NCBI GenBank assembly: GCA_023426125.1
Contig: JAFABI010000100.1
Span: 99,534-163,533, forward strand
Direction of reading: 5' to 3'
DNA: 64,000 bases
Source of the DNA: Bacillota bacterium
Lineage (GTDB): Bacteria; Bacillota; Clostridia; Acetivibrionales; DTU013
This document shows positions 16,416-24,561 of this stretch, piece by piece. The notes below the pieces were generated by a model, which ran no database searches, was not told where the DNA came from, and saw only the letters and a program-made list of their open reading frames with translations. The position numbers and the translations under genes are program-made. How positions within the stretch are numbered: the first letter of the stretch is position 1; each line of letters starts with the position of its first letter.

Positions 16416-16976
16416 TTAATGGGGTGTAACGTTTGCTAATGTTTTTGCAGGGGCAACTTTGACAACCTGATCATCCGGCCAGATTTCTACATTAAAACCT
16501 TGATACGCATCAGTACCATATTGTGTTTGATTCCACTGCGGTTCCGTATATGCGTCAACATTTCTGGCAGAGGTATTATCATTATCCTCGGGATACTTCG
16601 GCGCTAACATAGGACCATAAGATTTTCCATCAACATACATTTCCTTTAACATTGCAGTTATTAAACTATCTGTTGAGGTAATAGTAATTTTGGTTGTTCC
16701 TTGAGCATCTGATGTGCATTTATTCAATTTCCAATCCCCGGAATCTACACAATATGCCAGAAGAGCTTTTTGGATAACCAATGCCTGTTGATCATCCGCT
16801 CTTTTCTTGCTGTTCGTCAGCACGCCTCCGAACATGTTAAAGGCGATGACTGCCAGCACGCCCATGATGGCGATGACGATCAGCAACTCTATCAGCGAGA
16901 AGCCTTTGTTGTTGTTCAGCCTTTTCTTCTTTTTCACCTCCTTGAGTTTTTTCATGAGATTAAGTTTCTTTTCCAT
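16416..16976 (-). CDS. pilA: Major type IV pilin candidate
   Basis: The 186-residue prepilin has an unusually long basic leader (25 residues, nine of them lysine), cleaved in NNNKG-FSLIELLIVIAIMG. The mature protein is 161 residues with Glu5. Two cysteines ten residues apart (AYCVDSGDWKLNKC) could form a disulfide. The globular half is rich in Thr, Asn and Asp and is read from bases that look more AT-rich than the neighbouring pil genes. It follows pilC directly and has its own AGGTGG site. As the first prepilin with the classic signature it is the best candidate for the fibre subunit. Confidence 0.85.
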   Translation of the reverse strand: MEKKLNLMKKLKEVKKKKRLNNNKGFSLIELLIVIAIMGVLAVIAFNMFGGVLTNSKKRADDQQALVIQKALLAYCVDSGDWKLNKCTSDAQGTTKITITSTDSLITAMLKEMYVDGKSYGPMLAPKYPEDNDNTSARNVDAYTEPQWNQTQYGTDAYQGFNVEIWPDDQVVKVAPAKTLANVTPH

Positions 16977-17065
16977 GGATAAATTCCACCTTTCATTTTT
17001 TATGTATATTAGCGCTTTGATTTTTTCAAATACGCTGATATCCTTAAAGGAATGTGCGTCCTGTT

Positions 17066-18277
17066 TCAGGACATGGTCTGGTAAATGCTCATCATGGGGT
17101 AAAGGATACTGAGGATGATAAAGGCAACCACCAGGGCCATCAGGATGATAACGATGGGCTCTATCAGGGAAGTAAGCCTCTGCATGGAGACTTCCACCTC
17201 CTGGTCATAGAAATCCGCCGATTTTTCCAGGGCGTAGTCAAGGTCTCCCGATTCCTCACCGATCTTCACCATGGAAATTACCATGGGCGGAAAATACTTT
17301 ACGGCATTCAGGGGCTGGGTAAGGCCTTTCCCTTTTTTCACCTCGGTGATCACCCCGTCGATTTTTTCTGCAATCACTGCATTCCCAAGTATTTTCTGTA
17401 CGACCTCCATCGCCTGGATAAGCAGCACACCGCTAGACATGAGGGTCCCGAGGGTGCGCGTCAGCCTGGCGGTGATTATATTCCTTGTAGCGCCTTTCAA
17501 CACCGGCAGGGTGATGGCCAGCCTTCCGAAAAACAGCTTCCCGTTATAGGATTTCGAATAAGCCCTGCCGGTGGCCGCCAGCATGATGATTCCCCCAAGC
17601 ATCAACCACCAGAAGCTTTTAAAGAAATTGCTGATGTCGATGAGTACTTTGGTAAAAATCGGGAGCTCCACGTTGAAGCCTTTCAAAATATCGGCGAAGG
17701 AGGGCACCACTTTTGCCATCATGATGAAGATTACGCCTATAGCCACACACATTACGATTACAGGATAGGTCATGGCTCCCTTGATCTTCTGGTTCAGCTT
17801 GAACTCCTTCTCGAAATTGTCGGCCATCCTGGAAAAGACTTTTTCCAGCTGTCCGCTGATTTCACCGGATTCCACCATGTTCACAAGCATCTCGGGGAAT
17901 TCCCCCAGGTGCTTTTTCATGGATGTGGATAGCTGCACCCCTTTCTGGATATCGGAATAGAGATCATCCAGGGCGTATTTCAACGTCTTGTTGGTGGTCT
18001 GGTCCCTTAACACCTCCATGGCGGTGGCCATCGGTACGCCCGCCTCAAGGACAATGGCGAACTGCCTGCAAAAAACGGCAAGGTCCTTGATTTTTACCTT
18101 TTGCTTGAAAATGCCGATCTGGCTGACGTCCGTCAATGCATTCCTCTCTTTTATTTCAAGAGGTGTAAGCCCTTTTCCCTCAAGGATGCTCCGCAGCTCC
18201 GCCTCGCTCTTTATTTTGGTTTCTCCGGCAAGGACCTTGCCGGCGTTGTTTTTAACTTTGTACGTATATAAGGGCAT
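17066..18277 (-). CDS. pilC: Type IV pilus platform protein PilC
   Basis: The 403-residue polytopic membrane protein carries two GspF-type domains (about residues 70-195 and 275-395). Each has the repeated AxxMGV-like/ESGExSG pattern: MLVNMVESGEISGQLEKVF and MVISMVKIGEESGDLDYALE. Hydrophobic segments lie at about 170-190, 210-235 and 375-400. It is the inner-membrane base that PilB and PilT turn. GGGAGGATATGAG precedes ATG 18277; an upstream in-frame start at 18316 is less likely. It ends about 90 bases before the pilin gene. Confidence 0.92.
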   Translation of the reverse strand: MPLYTYKVKNNAGKVLAGETKIKSEAELRSILEGKGLTPLEIKERNALTDVSQIGIFKQKVKIKDLAVFCRQFAIVLEAGVPMATAMEVLRDQTTNKTLKYALDDLYSDIQKGVQLSTSMKKHLGEFPEMLVNMVESGEISGQLEKVFSRMADNFEKEFKLNQKIKGAMTYPVIVMCVAIGVIFIMMAKVVPSFADILKGFNVELPIFTKVLIDISNFFKSFWWLMLGGIIMLAATGRAYSKSYNGKLFFGRLAITLPVLKGATRNIITARLTRTLGTLMSSGVLLIQAMEVVQKILGNAVIAEKIDGVITEVKKGKGLTQPLNAVKYFPPMVISMVKIGEESGDLDYALEKSADFYDQEVEVSMQRLTSLIEPIVIILMALVVAFIILSILYPMMSIYQTMS

Positions 18278-18334
18278 CTCATATCCTCCCGATAATTTGT
18301 GCGCAAGACTCTTCACTGCGCTGAAATTCTCTTT

Positions 18335-18366
18335 GAGATCGCCGCGTCACTCTCGCTCCCCGCAAT
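18335..18366. repeat. Partial GTCATTGCGAG-type repeat
   Basis: GAGATCGCCGCGTCACTCTC followed by GCTCCCCGCAAT is the reverse complement of the common ATTGCGAGGAGCG...GCGATCTC element. It lies in the pilM-pilC gap (18278-18509), which also holds a family B palindrome. Confidence 0.5.
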
Positions 18367-18406
18367 TTGCCGCGTGTGGGCACACCACCAGTGCGGAAAC
18401 TCGTTT

Positions 18407-18434
18407 GCGGACGCGCTAATAGCGCGCACCTGCA
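18407..18434. repeat. Family B palindromic repeat
   Basis: GCGGACGCGCTAATAGCGCGCACCTGCA has the palindromic core GCGCTA-A-TAGCGC. The same variant core occurs at 27394-27420. Confidence 0.6.
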
Positions 18435-18509
18435 GAATAGGAGTTTCACAGCGATGACATCCGGTGCTCCTCAGTGCTTCTTATGACATCCAATACTTAT
18501 AAAGTAAGA

Positions 18510-19619
18510 CTACAGCGCTGTTCCAAGCGCATTGATAAGATAGTTGATCTTTCCCATGTCAAGATTCGGAGAAAATTCAATTCCGTCAATTTCCAGCTGG
18601 TTGACGGGATAGGTGGGAGCGTTCAGCAGCAATTCGAAATATTCCTTCAAGCCTTTCATCTGCGCTCCCCCTCCAATCAGATAAATTTTGCTTATCTCGT
18701 CGCCCGCACAGCGGGTGGTGTAGAAATCAAAACAGGTTTTCACACTTTTAATCACTTCGTCCATAACTTCCTTTGCTGCGTTGCTGCACTGCCATTCCAG
18801 TTCATTATTGAGATTCTTCGTGCTGACGATCCCGTAAAGCTTTTTATACCCTTCAGCTCTTGCCTCATGCTGCTTTTCAAGATTCAGGGCATCGAAAATG
18901 GCCTGGTCGATATCGCTGCTCCCCATCAGTGTAACCCTGTTGAATTCCGGGACCTTGTCCTTTAAAACATTTACGATGGTTGTCTCGGAGCCCAGGTCGA
19001 TGACGGCAATGGTATTGGAATTCTGAAGCCGTGAAAATTTCTGCTTTCTCGCCCAATTGTCGCTTTCCCTGCATTTGATATTCTTTTTAAAAATCTTGGA
19101 GACGCTATTGGCAGGGATATCCACCGATAAGGCTTTCAGGTTCAGGTCATTGAGCATATCCATATAGCTGTTGATGATTCTTTTGGCCACGGCCGTCACA
19201 AATACCTTCACCTTCTCCCTTCCGCCGATTTTTACGTCGGCAAGCACCTTGTAATCCACCCGGTGTTCCTCCAGGTTGATCGGGAGGCATACGTTGATCT
19301 CATTCCATATCCTCTCGTCCAGCTCGCTTTCCACCACCCTGTCCACCATGATGATCCTGGTGATGATGTTGGTTCCGGAAATAACGATCTTTGCATTTTT
19401 TGCAACAAGGCCGTTATCCCTGATAATTTTTTTAATTTCCTCTTTGACTTTTTCCTTGTCTTTTATGGCGCCATTCTTGATACAGCCTTTCGGAGTATCC
19501 CCTATGCCATAATTGACGATCATCAGATCGTCGTTTTTCTTTTTCCGGACCTGGGCGATCTTGATATACCTGAACCCTACATCGATGGACAGGTAATCGT
19601 TTAAAAACAGGAGAGCCAT
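18510..19619 (-). CDS. pilM: Pilus assembly ATPase-fold protein PilM
   Basis: The 369-residue protein has the actin/FtsA fold signatures: YLSIDVGFRYIKIAQV at the start (phosphate 1), TIAVIDLGSETTIVNV mid-protein (phosphate 2) and IYLIGGGAQMKGLKEYFE toward the end (adenosine). PilM is a cytoplasmic ring protein that binds the N-terminal tail of PilN and links it to the ATPase and platform. GAGGTG eight bases upstream supports the ATG. It lies between pilT and pilC, whereas most loci place pilM directly before pilN. Confidence 0.9.
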   Translation of the reverse strand: MALLFLNDYLSIDVGFRYIKIAQVRKKKNDDLMIVNYGIGDTPKGCIKNGAIKDKEKVKEEIKKIIRDNGLVAKNAKIVISGTNIITRIIMVDRVVESELDERIWNEINVCLPINLEEHRVDYKVLADVKIGGREKVKVFVTAVAKRIINSYMDMLNDLNLKALSVDIPANSVSKIFKKNIKCRESDNWARKQKFSRLQNSNTIAVIDLGSETTIVNVLKDKVPEFNRVTLMGSSDIDQAIFDALNLEKQHEARAEGYKKLYGIVSTKNLNNELEWQCSNAAKEVMDEVIKSVKTCFDFYTTRCAGDEISKIYLIGGGAQMKGLKEYFELLLNAPTYPVNQLEIDGIEFSPNLDMGKINYLINALGTAL

Positions 19620-19683
19620 TCAAATACACCTCAACTTTTAATCAATTGCACCTCATTTTTTATGATAAATTCTACCTGCGGCC

Positions 19684-20742
19684 TCAACCGGCCATCAGTT
19701 TCTTGAAGTTTTCCGGATCGATGGAATACTGGCACGCAAGGTTGAAATCCACCTTGTCCTCCTTGCAAAGCCTTGCCAGGCAGGCGTCCATGGACTGCAT
19801 CCCGAAGGTGATGCCCGTATGGATGTTGGTATTGATCTGAGGTATCCGGGCCTCGCGGATCAGGTTGGAGATTGCCGGCGTCATCACCATGACTTCCGTT
19901 GCCACTACCCTTCCTTTGCCGTTTTTCTTCTTCAGCAGCTGCTGGGACAATATCCCCTGCAGAACTGTCGAAAGCTGGCTTCTTACCTGAGGCTGCTGGT
20001 GCGGGGGAAATACGTCGATGATCCTGTCGATGGTCTTTGCGGAGCCCACCGTATGAAGCGTGGAAAATACCAGATGGCCTGTTTCCGCTGCAGTGAGCGC
20101 TACCGCTATGGTTTCAGGGTCTCTCATTTCCCCGATCAGGATAATGTCCGGGTCTTCCCTGAGAGCTGCTCTCAAAGCGTCTGCGTAGCTGCTGGTATCG
20201 ATGCCGATCTCCCGCTGGTTTATGACGCTTCGGTTATGATTGTGAAGAAATTCTACAGGGTCTTCGATTGTAACGATATGATCTCTTTTTTTGCTGTTGA
20301 TGAAATCGATCATTGCCGCAAGGGTAGTGGATTTCCCGCTCCCCGTCGGGCCTGTGACCAGCACCAGGCCTCTTTGCTTCCAGGCCAGCTCATAGACGAT
20401 GTCAGGAAGCCCCAGGTTTTCAATCCTGGGTATTTCCATGGGGATGGTTCTTGCTGCAATGGCCATGGTTGACCTCTGCCTGAATACATTCACCCTGAAC
20501 CTGCCGGTGCTGCCAAGGGAATAGGCAGTGTCCACCTGGCCCTTCTGGGCGAGTGCTTTTTTCAGTTCGGCATTCAGGCACTGCCCTGCCATATTCTCAC
20601 AATCCGTTACCGTCAGCACAGGCTCATTCATGTACACAAGGTCGCCATGGATCCTGATGACCGGAGGTATTCCCACGCATAGATGAAGGTCGGATGCATC
20701 ATATTCCACTGTCTTTTCCAGCAAATTTTCAAGCTTCATCAC
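19684..20742 (-). CDS. pilT: Type IV pilus retraction ATPase PilT
   Basis: The 352-residue protein has a PAS-like N-terminal region (YDASDLHLCVG), a Walker A at residues 131-138 (GPTGSGKS), an Asp box (IVTIEDPVEF), Walker B (DPDIILIGEMRD), a His box (HLVFSTLHT) and the PilT-specific AISNLIREARIPQ segment. It powers pilus retraction, for twitching, DNA uptake or adhesion. The start could be GTG 20742 or ATG 20739; the pilB stop sits immediately upstream, so the two are translationally coupled. Confidence 0.93.
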   Translation of the reverse strand: MMKLENLLEKTVEYDASDLHLCVGIPPVIRIHGDLVYMNEPVLTVTDCENMAGQCLNAELKKALAQKGQVDTAYSLGSTGRFRVNVFRQRSTMAIAARTIPMEIPRIENLGLPDIVYELAWKQRGLVLVTGPTGSGKSTTLAAMIDFINSKKRDHIVTIEDPVEFLHNHNRSVINQREIGIDTSSYADALRAALREDPDIILIGEMRDPETIAVALTAAETGHLVFSTLHTVGSAKTIDRIIDVFPPHQQPQVRSQLSTVLQGILSQQLLKKKNGKGRVVATEVMVMTPAISNLIREARIPQINTNIHTGITFGMQSMDACLARLCKEDKVDFNLACQYSIDPENFKKLMAG

Positions 20743-23058
20743 TTATTTGTCCTCCTGGGTGAAAGCTACCCTGAACAGCTCGTCAATGGAGGTCAAACCC
20801 TCTCTGACAAGCCTTGAGCAGTTATCCTTCAATGTCTTCATCCCGAATCGCACGGCCCCTTCCTTCAATAGATTGGAATGAGTGTTCCTGGCAATCATTT
20901 CGATCAATTCGCCGTTCATCGTCATGATCTCATAGACTGCAGTCCGGCCTTTATAGCCTATATTCCCGCAGGCGGGGCAGCCCTTTGCCCGGTAGAGCCT
21001 GCCGCCTTCCTCCGCAGGAATTTTCAGCAGCGCCCTTTCACTTTCCGGGGATTCATACTCCTCGCGGCATTGGGGGCACAGCTTTCTTACAAGCCTTTGG
21101 GCAATCACACCTACGATGCAGGAGGAAATCAAATACGGCTCAATGCCCATGTCAATGATTCTGGTGATGGAGCTGGCGGCGTCATTGGTGTGGAGGGTGC
21201 TTAGCACAAGATGTCCGGTGATTGCTGCACGTATGGCTATTTCCGCAGTTTCGGAGTCACGGATCTCTCCTACCATGATAATGTCCGGGTCCTGTCTCAG
21301 AAAGGCTCTGAGCGCCATTGCAAAGGTCAAGCCGGCCTTTGTATTTACCTGCACCTGGTTGATGCCGTTGATTGTGCTTTCAACAGGGTCTTCCACCGTC
21401 AGAATGTTTATATTGGGCTTGCTGAGTTCCTTCAAAGCCGTATACAGCGTAGTGGATTTTCCGCTTCCCGTAGGCCCTGTCACCAGCACGATCCCATGGG
21501 GATTGCGGAGGATATTGTCAAATTTGGCCAGATCATCGTCAAAAAACCCCAATTCCTGCTTTTTGACGTTAAAGCCTTCCTTGTCGGCAAGCCGGATAAC
21601 CACCTTTTCGCCGAAGATTGCCGGAAGTATGGAAACACGCATGTCATAATCCCTGGAGTCAAGCTTCATGGATATCCTTCCATCCTGGGGCAATCTTCTT
21701 TCCGCTATATTCAAACCGCTGACAATCTTTATCCTGGCCACCAGCGCCTGGTGTATCTTCCGGTCGTGCCTCATCACCTCCACCAGCTGTCCGTCGATCC
21801 TGTTCCGCACAACGGTGAACTCTTCGGTGGGTTCAATGTGAATATCGCTGGATTTATTCTGCACAGCCTTGTTAAAGATAAGGTTGACCATCTTTACGAT
21901 GGGGGCGTTCTGGACGTCGCTTATGTTCAGGCTGTCTTCCGACTGGTCGTCTTTTATCTCGATTTCGATTTCCTCATTGACCCTTTTCATTTCCTCGTCA
22001 AAATCCAGAGGCTTTCCGCTTCCATCCTTTGAAGCTTTGGAACGGTGGTGGTCGGCTTTTTTCTCCCTGGCTTTCTTCTTGTCCAGGAAAGCGCTTATGT
22101 CTTCCTTGTCGGCCAGTAGCGGTATGATTTCCAATCCGGTTGCAAGCCTCAAGTCGTCAATTGCAAAGATATTGCTGGGGTCATGCATCGCCACCTTCAG
22201 CGTGATGCCTTCCTTTTCCACAGGGACTGCCAAAAGACGTGCGGCAAGGCTCTCATTCACCAGCTCCAGCGTCTCATCGCTGATCTTTGCGCTTTTTAAG
22301 TCAACATAGCCTATACCTTTTTGCCTGGCCAGCACCGAATAGAATACTTCCTTTTCCACCATGCCTTCCTTGATGAGTATTTCATCCAGAAGGCCGCCCT
22401 TGTCCTTCTGAAGCGCAAGGGCTTTTTCCAGCTGCTCCCGTGTTATTACTCCTTCTTCCACCAGGATGCCGCTGATTTTGTTTTTATTGTTTATTGCCGG
22501 ATTCTCGCCCTCGGCGTCTCTGCCGCCTTTTGCATGCTTCCTGGAAGCTTCCGGCCTTCCTGCGGGATTCCCGTTTTCACTTTCTCCCAATAAATCCCCT
22601 ATTTCGCGTACAACAGGCTCTTTTTCAACATAATGCTTTTCAATCAGCTTCCCTATTTCCAGCGGATCTGCATATACCGGCAGGACCTCCCGGGACGTAG
22701 CAATGCGGATATCGTCCAGAATGAAAATGTTCTTCGGATCCGTCATAGCAAGCGCCAGGGCTTTGCCCCGAATTTCCACAGGAAATACGCTATGCTTTAA
22801 TATAAGACTTTTCGGAATGCTTTTAAGGATTTCCCGGTCCGGGCTGCCCAGTTCCTTCAGTTGGACATACTCCACTCCCATGCTTTGCGCTTTGGCCTGG
22901 TTAATGTCATCTTTTGTGACACACCGCATTTCCAGCAGGATTTCCTCCAGGCTCTTTTCTGTCCGGCGCTGGATCTCCCACGCTTCCTTTAATTTATCCA
23001 GCTTGATTTTCCCTGTTTCAATCAGGATCTCATCAAGATTTTCCTGCAAATCCATCAT
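20743..23058 (-). CDS. pilB: Type IV pilus extension ATPase PilB with two MshEN domains
   Basis: The 771-residue protein has two MshEN-like N-terminal modules (about residues 7-145 and 192-330), joined by a charged linker, then the ATPase core. The second module has ISGILVEEGVITREQLEKAL and Q217 in the cyclic-di-GMP-binding pattern. The core has Walker A at 528-535, DPDIIMVGEIRD, a HLVLSTLHT box and a zinc-binding tetracysteine set (LCPQC and GCPACG). It drives pilin polymerisation. It is the first gene of the pilus operon. A TATAAT box at 23102-23097 upstream is plausible but lacks a good -35 partner. Confidence 0.94.
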   Translation of the reverse strand: MMDLQENLDEILIETGKIKLDKLKEAWEIQRRTEKSLEEILLEMRCVTKDDINQAKAQSMGVEYVQLKELGSPDREILKSIPKSLILKHSVFPVEIRGKALALAMTDPKNIFILDDIRIATSREVLPVYADPLEIGKLIEKHYVEKEPVVREIGDLLGESENGNPAGRPEASRKHAKGGRDAEGENPAINNKNKISGILVEEGVITREQLEKALALQKDKGGLLDEILIKEGMVEKEVFYSVLARQKGIGYVDLKSAKISDETLELVNESLAARLLAVPVEKEGITLKVAMHDPSNIFAIDDLRLATGLEIIPLLADKEDISAFLDKKKAREKKADHHRSKASKDGSGKPLDFDEEMKRVNEEIEIEIKDDQSEDSLNISDVQNAPIVKMVNLIFNKAVQNKSSDIHIEPTEEFTVVRNRIDGQLVEVMRHDRKIHQALVARIKIVSGLNIAERRLPQDGRISMKLDSRDYDMRVSILPAIFGEKVVIRLADKEGFNVKKQELGFFDDDLAKFDNILRNPHGIVLVTGPTGSGKSTTLYTALKELSKPNINILTVEDPVESTINGINQVQVNTKAGLTFAMALRAFLRQDPDIIMVGEIRDSETAEIAIRAAITGHLVLSTLHTNDAASSITRIIDMGIEPYLISSCIVGVIAQRLVRKLCPQCREEYESPESERALLKIPAEEGGRLYRAKGCPACGNIGYKGRTAVYEIMTMNGELIEMIARNTHSNLLKEGAVRFGMKTLKDNCSRLVREGLTSIDELFRVAFTQEDK

Positions 23059-23244
23059 AATTCCCTCAAATTTTATAATATCATTTGTTTTTCTTAATTA
23101 TATACCGGCGGAATTTAACATAAAATAATGAATCTGCCTTATATTTCCTGAAGAATTTGTTCCATCACATTTTAGACATATAGTACCATTTGTCTTATTG
23201 CCCGGAACCGGGATTCATGACGCCCGGTCCTGTTTTTACGCAAT

Positions 23245-23268
23245 AAAAAAAGAGCCTTATCCAGGCTC
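23245..23268 (-). terminator. Terminator of the rpsO-pnp-M16 operon
   Basis: GAGCCT and AGGCTC form a 6-bp stem with a 5-base loop and are followed on the minus strand by TTTTTTTATTG. It is 24 bases past the M16 peptidase stop. Confidence 0.85.
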
Positions 23269-23291
23269 CATCAGGGTTTTAAGAATTTTTT

Positions 23292-24554
23292 TCAGGTCGG
23301 GAAATCTAGTACCGCAAGATCAGGTACCTGTTTTATGTCGCCTACAATGGAAATCCCGATTTTCTTACCGGAAAAAATATTGTCGATAATTTCATCGATG
23401 CTTTCCATTGTGATGGCATTGATTTTAGCCAGAACCTCTTCCGGCGTATCAATATGGTTTAACATCAGTTCGGATTTACCAATGGTGTTCATCCTGCTGC
23501 TGGTGCTTTCCAGTCCCAGGATATAGTTGCCCTTTAATTGCTCCTTGGATTTTTCAAGATCCGAAGCCTTGATCCCACGCTTAACCAGCAGCTTTATTTC
23601 AGTGCTCACCAGTTCCATCACGCTGTTTAAGTTGTCCGGATTCATCCCGGCATAGATGGTATACAGGCCTGCATTTTTATAGGCGGATGGATAGGAATAG
23701 ATGGAATAGACCAGGCCTTTTTTCTCCCGGATCTTTTGGAACAGCCGGGAGCTCATCCCCCCGCCGAAAATGTTGTTTACGGCGAGGAGGGAATAAAGCT
23801 TGTCGTTGCCGTGAGCTATACCATTGAAGCCAATGCAGAGATGCACCTGCTCCGTCTCTTTCTCCCTGGTCTTGATCCCGTTGCTGAATACAACTTCCTG
23901 GAAGTCGACTTTATGGTCATTGGGTGAAGACCAGGCTCCAAAATACTTCTCCAGCAGCTCCGTCAGATAGGCTTCTTCAAAATTTCCCGCCACTGATATG
24001 ACAGTATTTTGCGGTGTGTAGTAGTTTGCCATGTACTCTCTGATCATTTCAGGATTAAAGCTTTTGAGCGATTCCTGCGTCCCCAGGATGGAGTATCCGA
24101 TGGGATTTCCATCCCAGACCGCTTCGGAAAGGATATCGTGCACCAGTTCTTCCGGCGAATCCTCATACATTCCGATTTCTTCCAGAATAACCCGTTTCTC
24201 CACACGGATGTCTTTTTTAGCAAACAAGGAATTAAAAAACATGTCGGAGAGCACGTCCAAAACCAGATCAATATGAGAATCAAGCGTCTTGGCGTAATAA
24301 CAGGTGCATTCCTTGCCTGTAAAGGCATTCAACTGTCCGCCGATGTTGTCGATGCTTTCGGCGATCTCTCCGGCATTCCTTTTTTCGGTGCCTTTAAACA
24401 GCATGTGCTCAATAAAATGAGAAATTCCGTTGTTTTGCCTGTTTTCGTTCCTGGATCCTGTTTTTACCCATATCCCTATGGAAACCGACCTTACATAAGG
24501 TATTTTCTCATATACGATTCTGACGCCGTTACTCAATGTATATTTAGTAAACAT
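23292..24554 (-). CDS. M16 family zinc peptidase (YmxG/MlpA type)
   Basis: The 420-residue protein is a pitrilysin-type M16 peptidase. The inverted zinc motif HFIEH lies at residues 46-50, and a distal glutamate lies in the following helix region (VILEEIGMYEDSPEE). Two homologous halves are present, with only the first catalytic. Two-domain M16B proteins act as processing peptidases on short peptides or leader sequences. The start at 24554, with GGGG just upstream, is preferred over the longer frame that runs into pnp. It begins 8 bases after the pnp stop. The order rpsO, pnp, M16 peptidase matches the Bacillus rpsO-pnpA-(ylxY)-mlpA region. Confidence 0.9.
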   Translation of the reverse strand: MFTKYTLSNGVRIVYEKIPYVRSVSIGIWVKTGSRNENRQNNGISHFIEHMLFKGTEKRNAGEIAESIDNIGGQLNAFTGKECTCYYAKTLDSHIDLVLDVLSDMFFNSLFAKKDIRVEKRVILEEIGMYEDSPEELVHDILSEAVWDGNPIGYSILGTQESLKSFNPEMIREYMANYYTPQNTVISVAGNFEEAYLTELLEKYFGAWSSPNDHKVDFQEVVFSNGIKTREKETEQVHLCIGFNGIAHGNDKLYSLLAVNNIFGGGMSSRLFQKIREKKGLVYSIYSYPSAYKNAGLYTIYAGMNPDNLNSVMELVSTEIKLLVKRGIKASDLEKSKEQLKGNYILGLESTSSRMNTIGKSELMLNHIDTPEEVLAKINAITMESIDEIIDNIFSGKKIGISIVGDIKQVPDLAVLDFPT

Positions 24555-24561
24555 ATATCCC

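Noticed and set aside
23097..23102. TATAAT box as the pilB promoter.
   Set aside because: The -10 box is perfect, but no recognisable -35 element lies at 16-18 bases. I mention it under pilB and do not list it as a feature.
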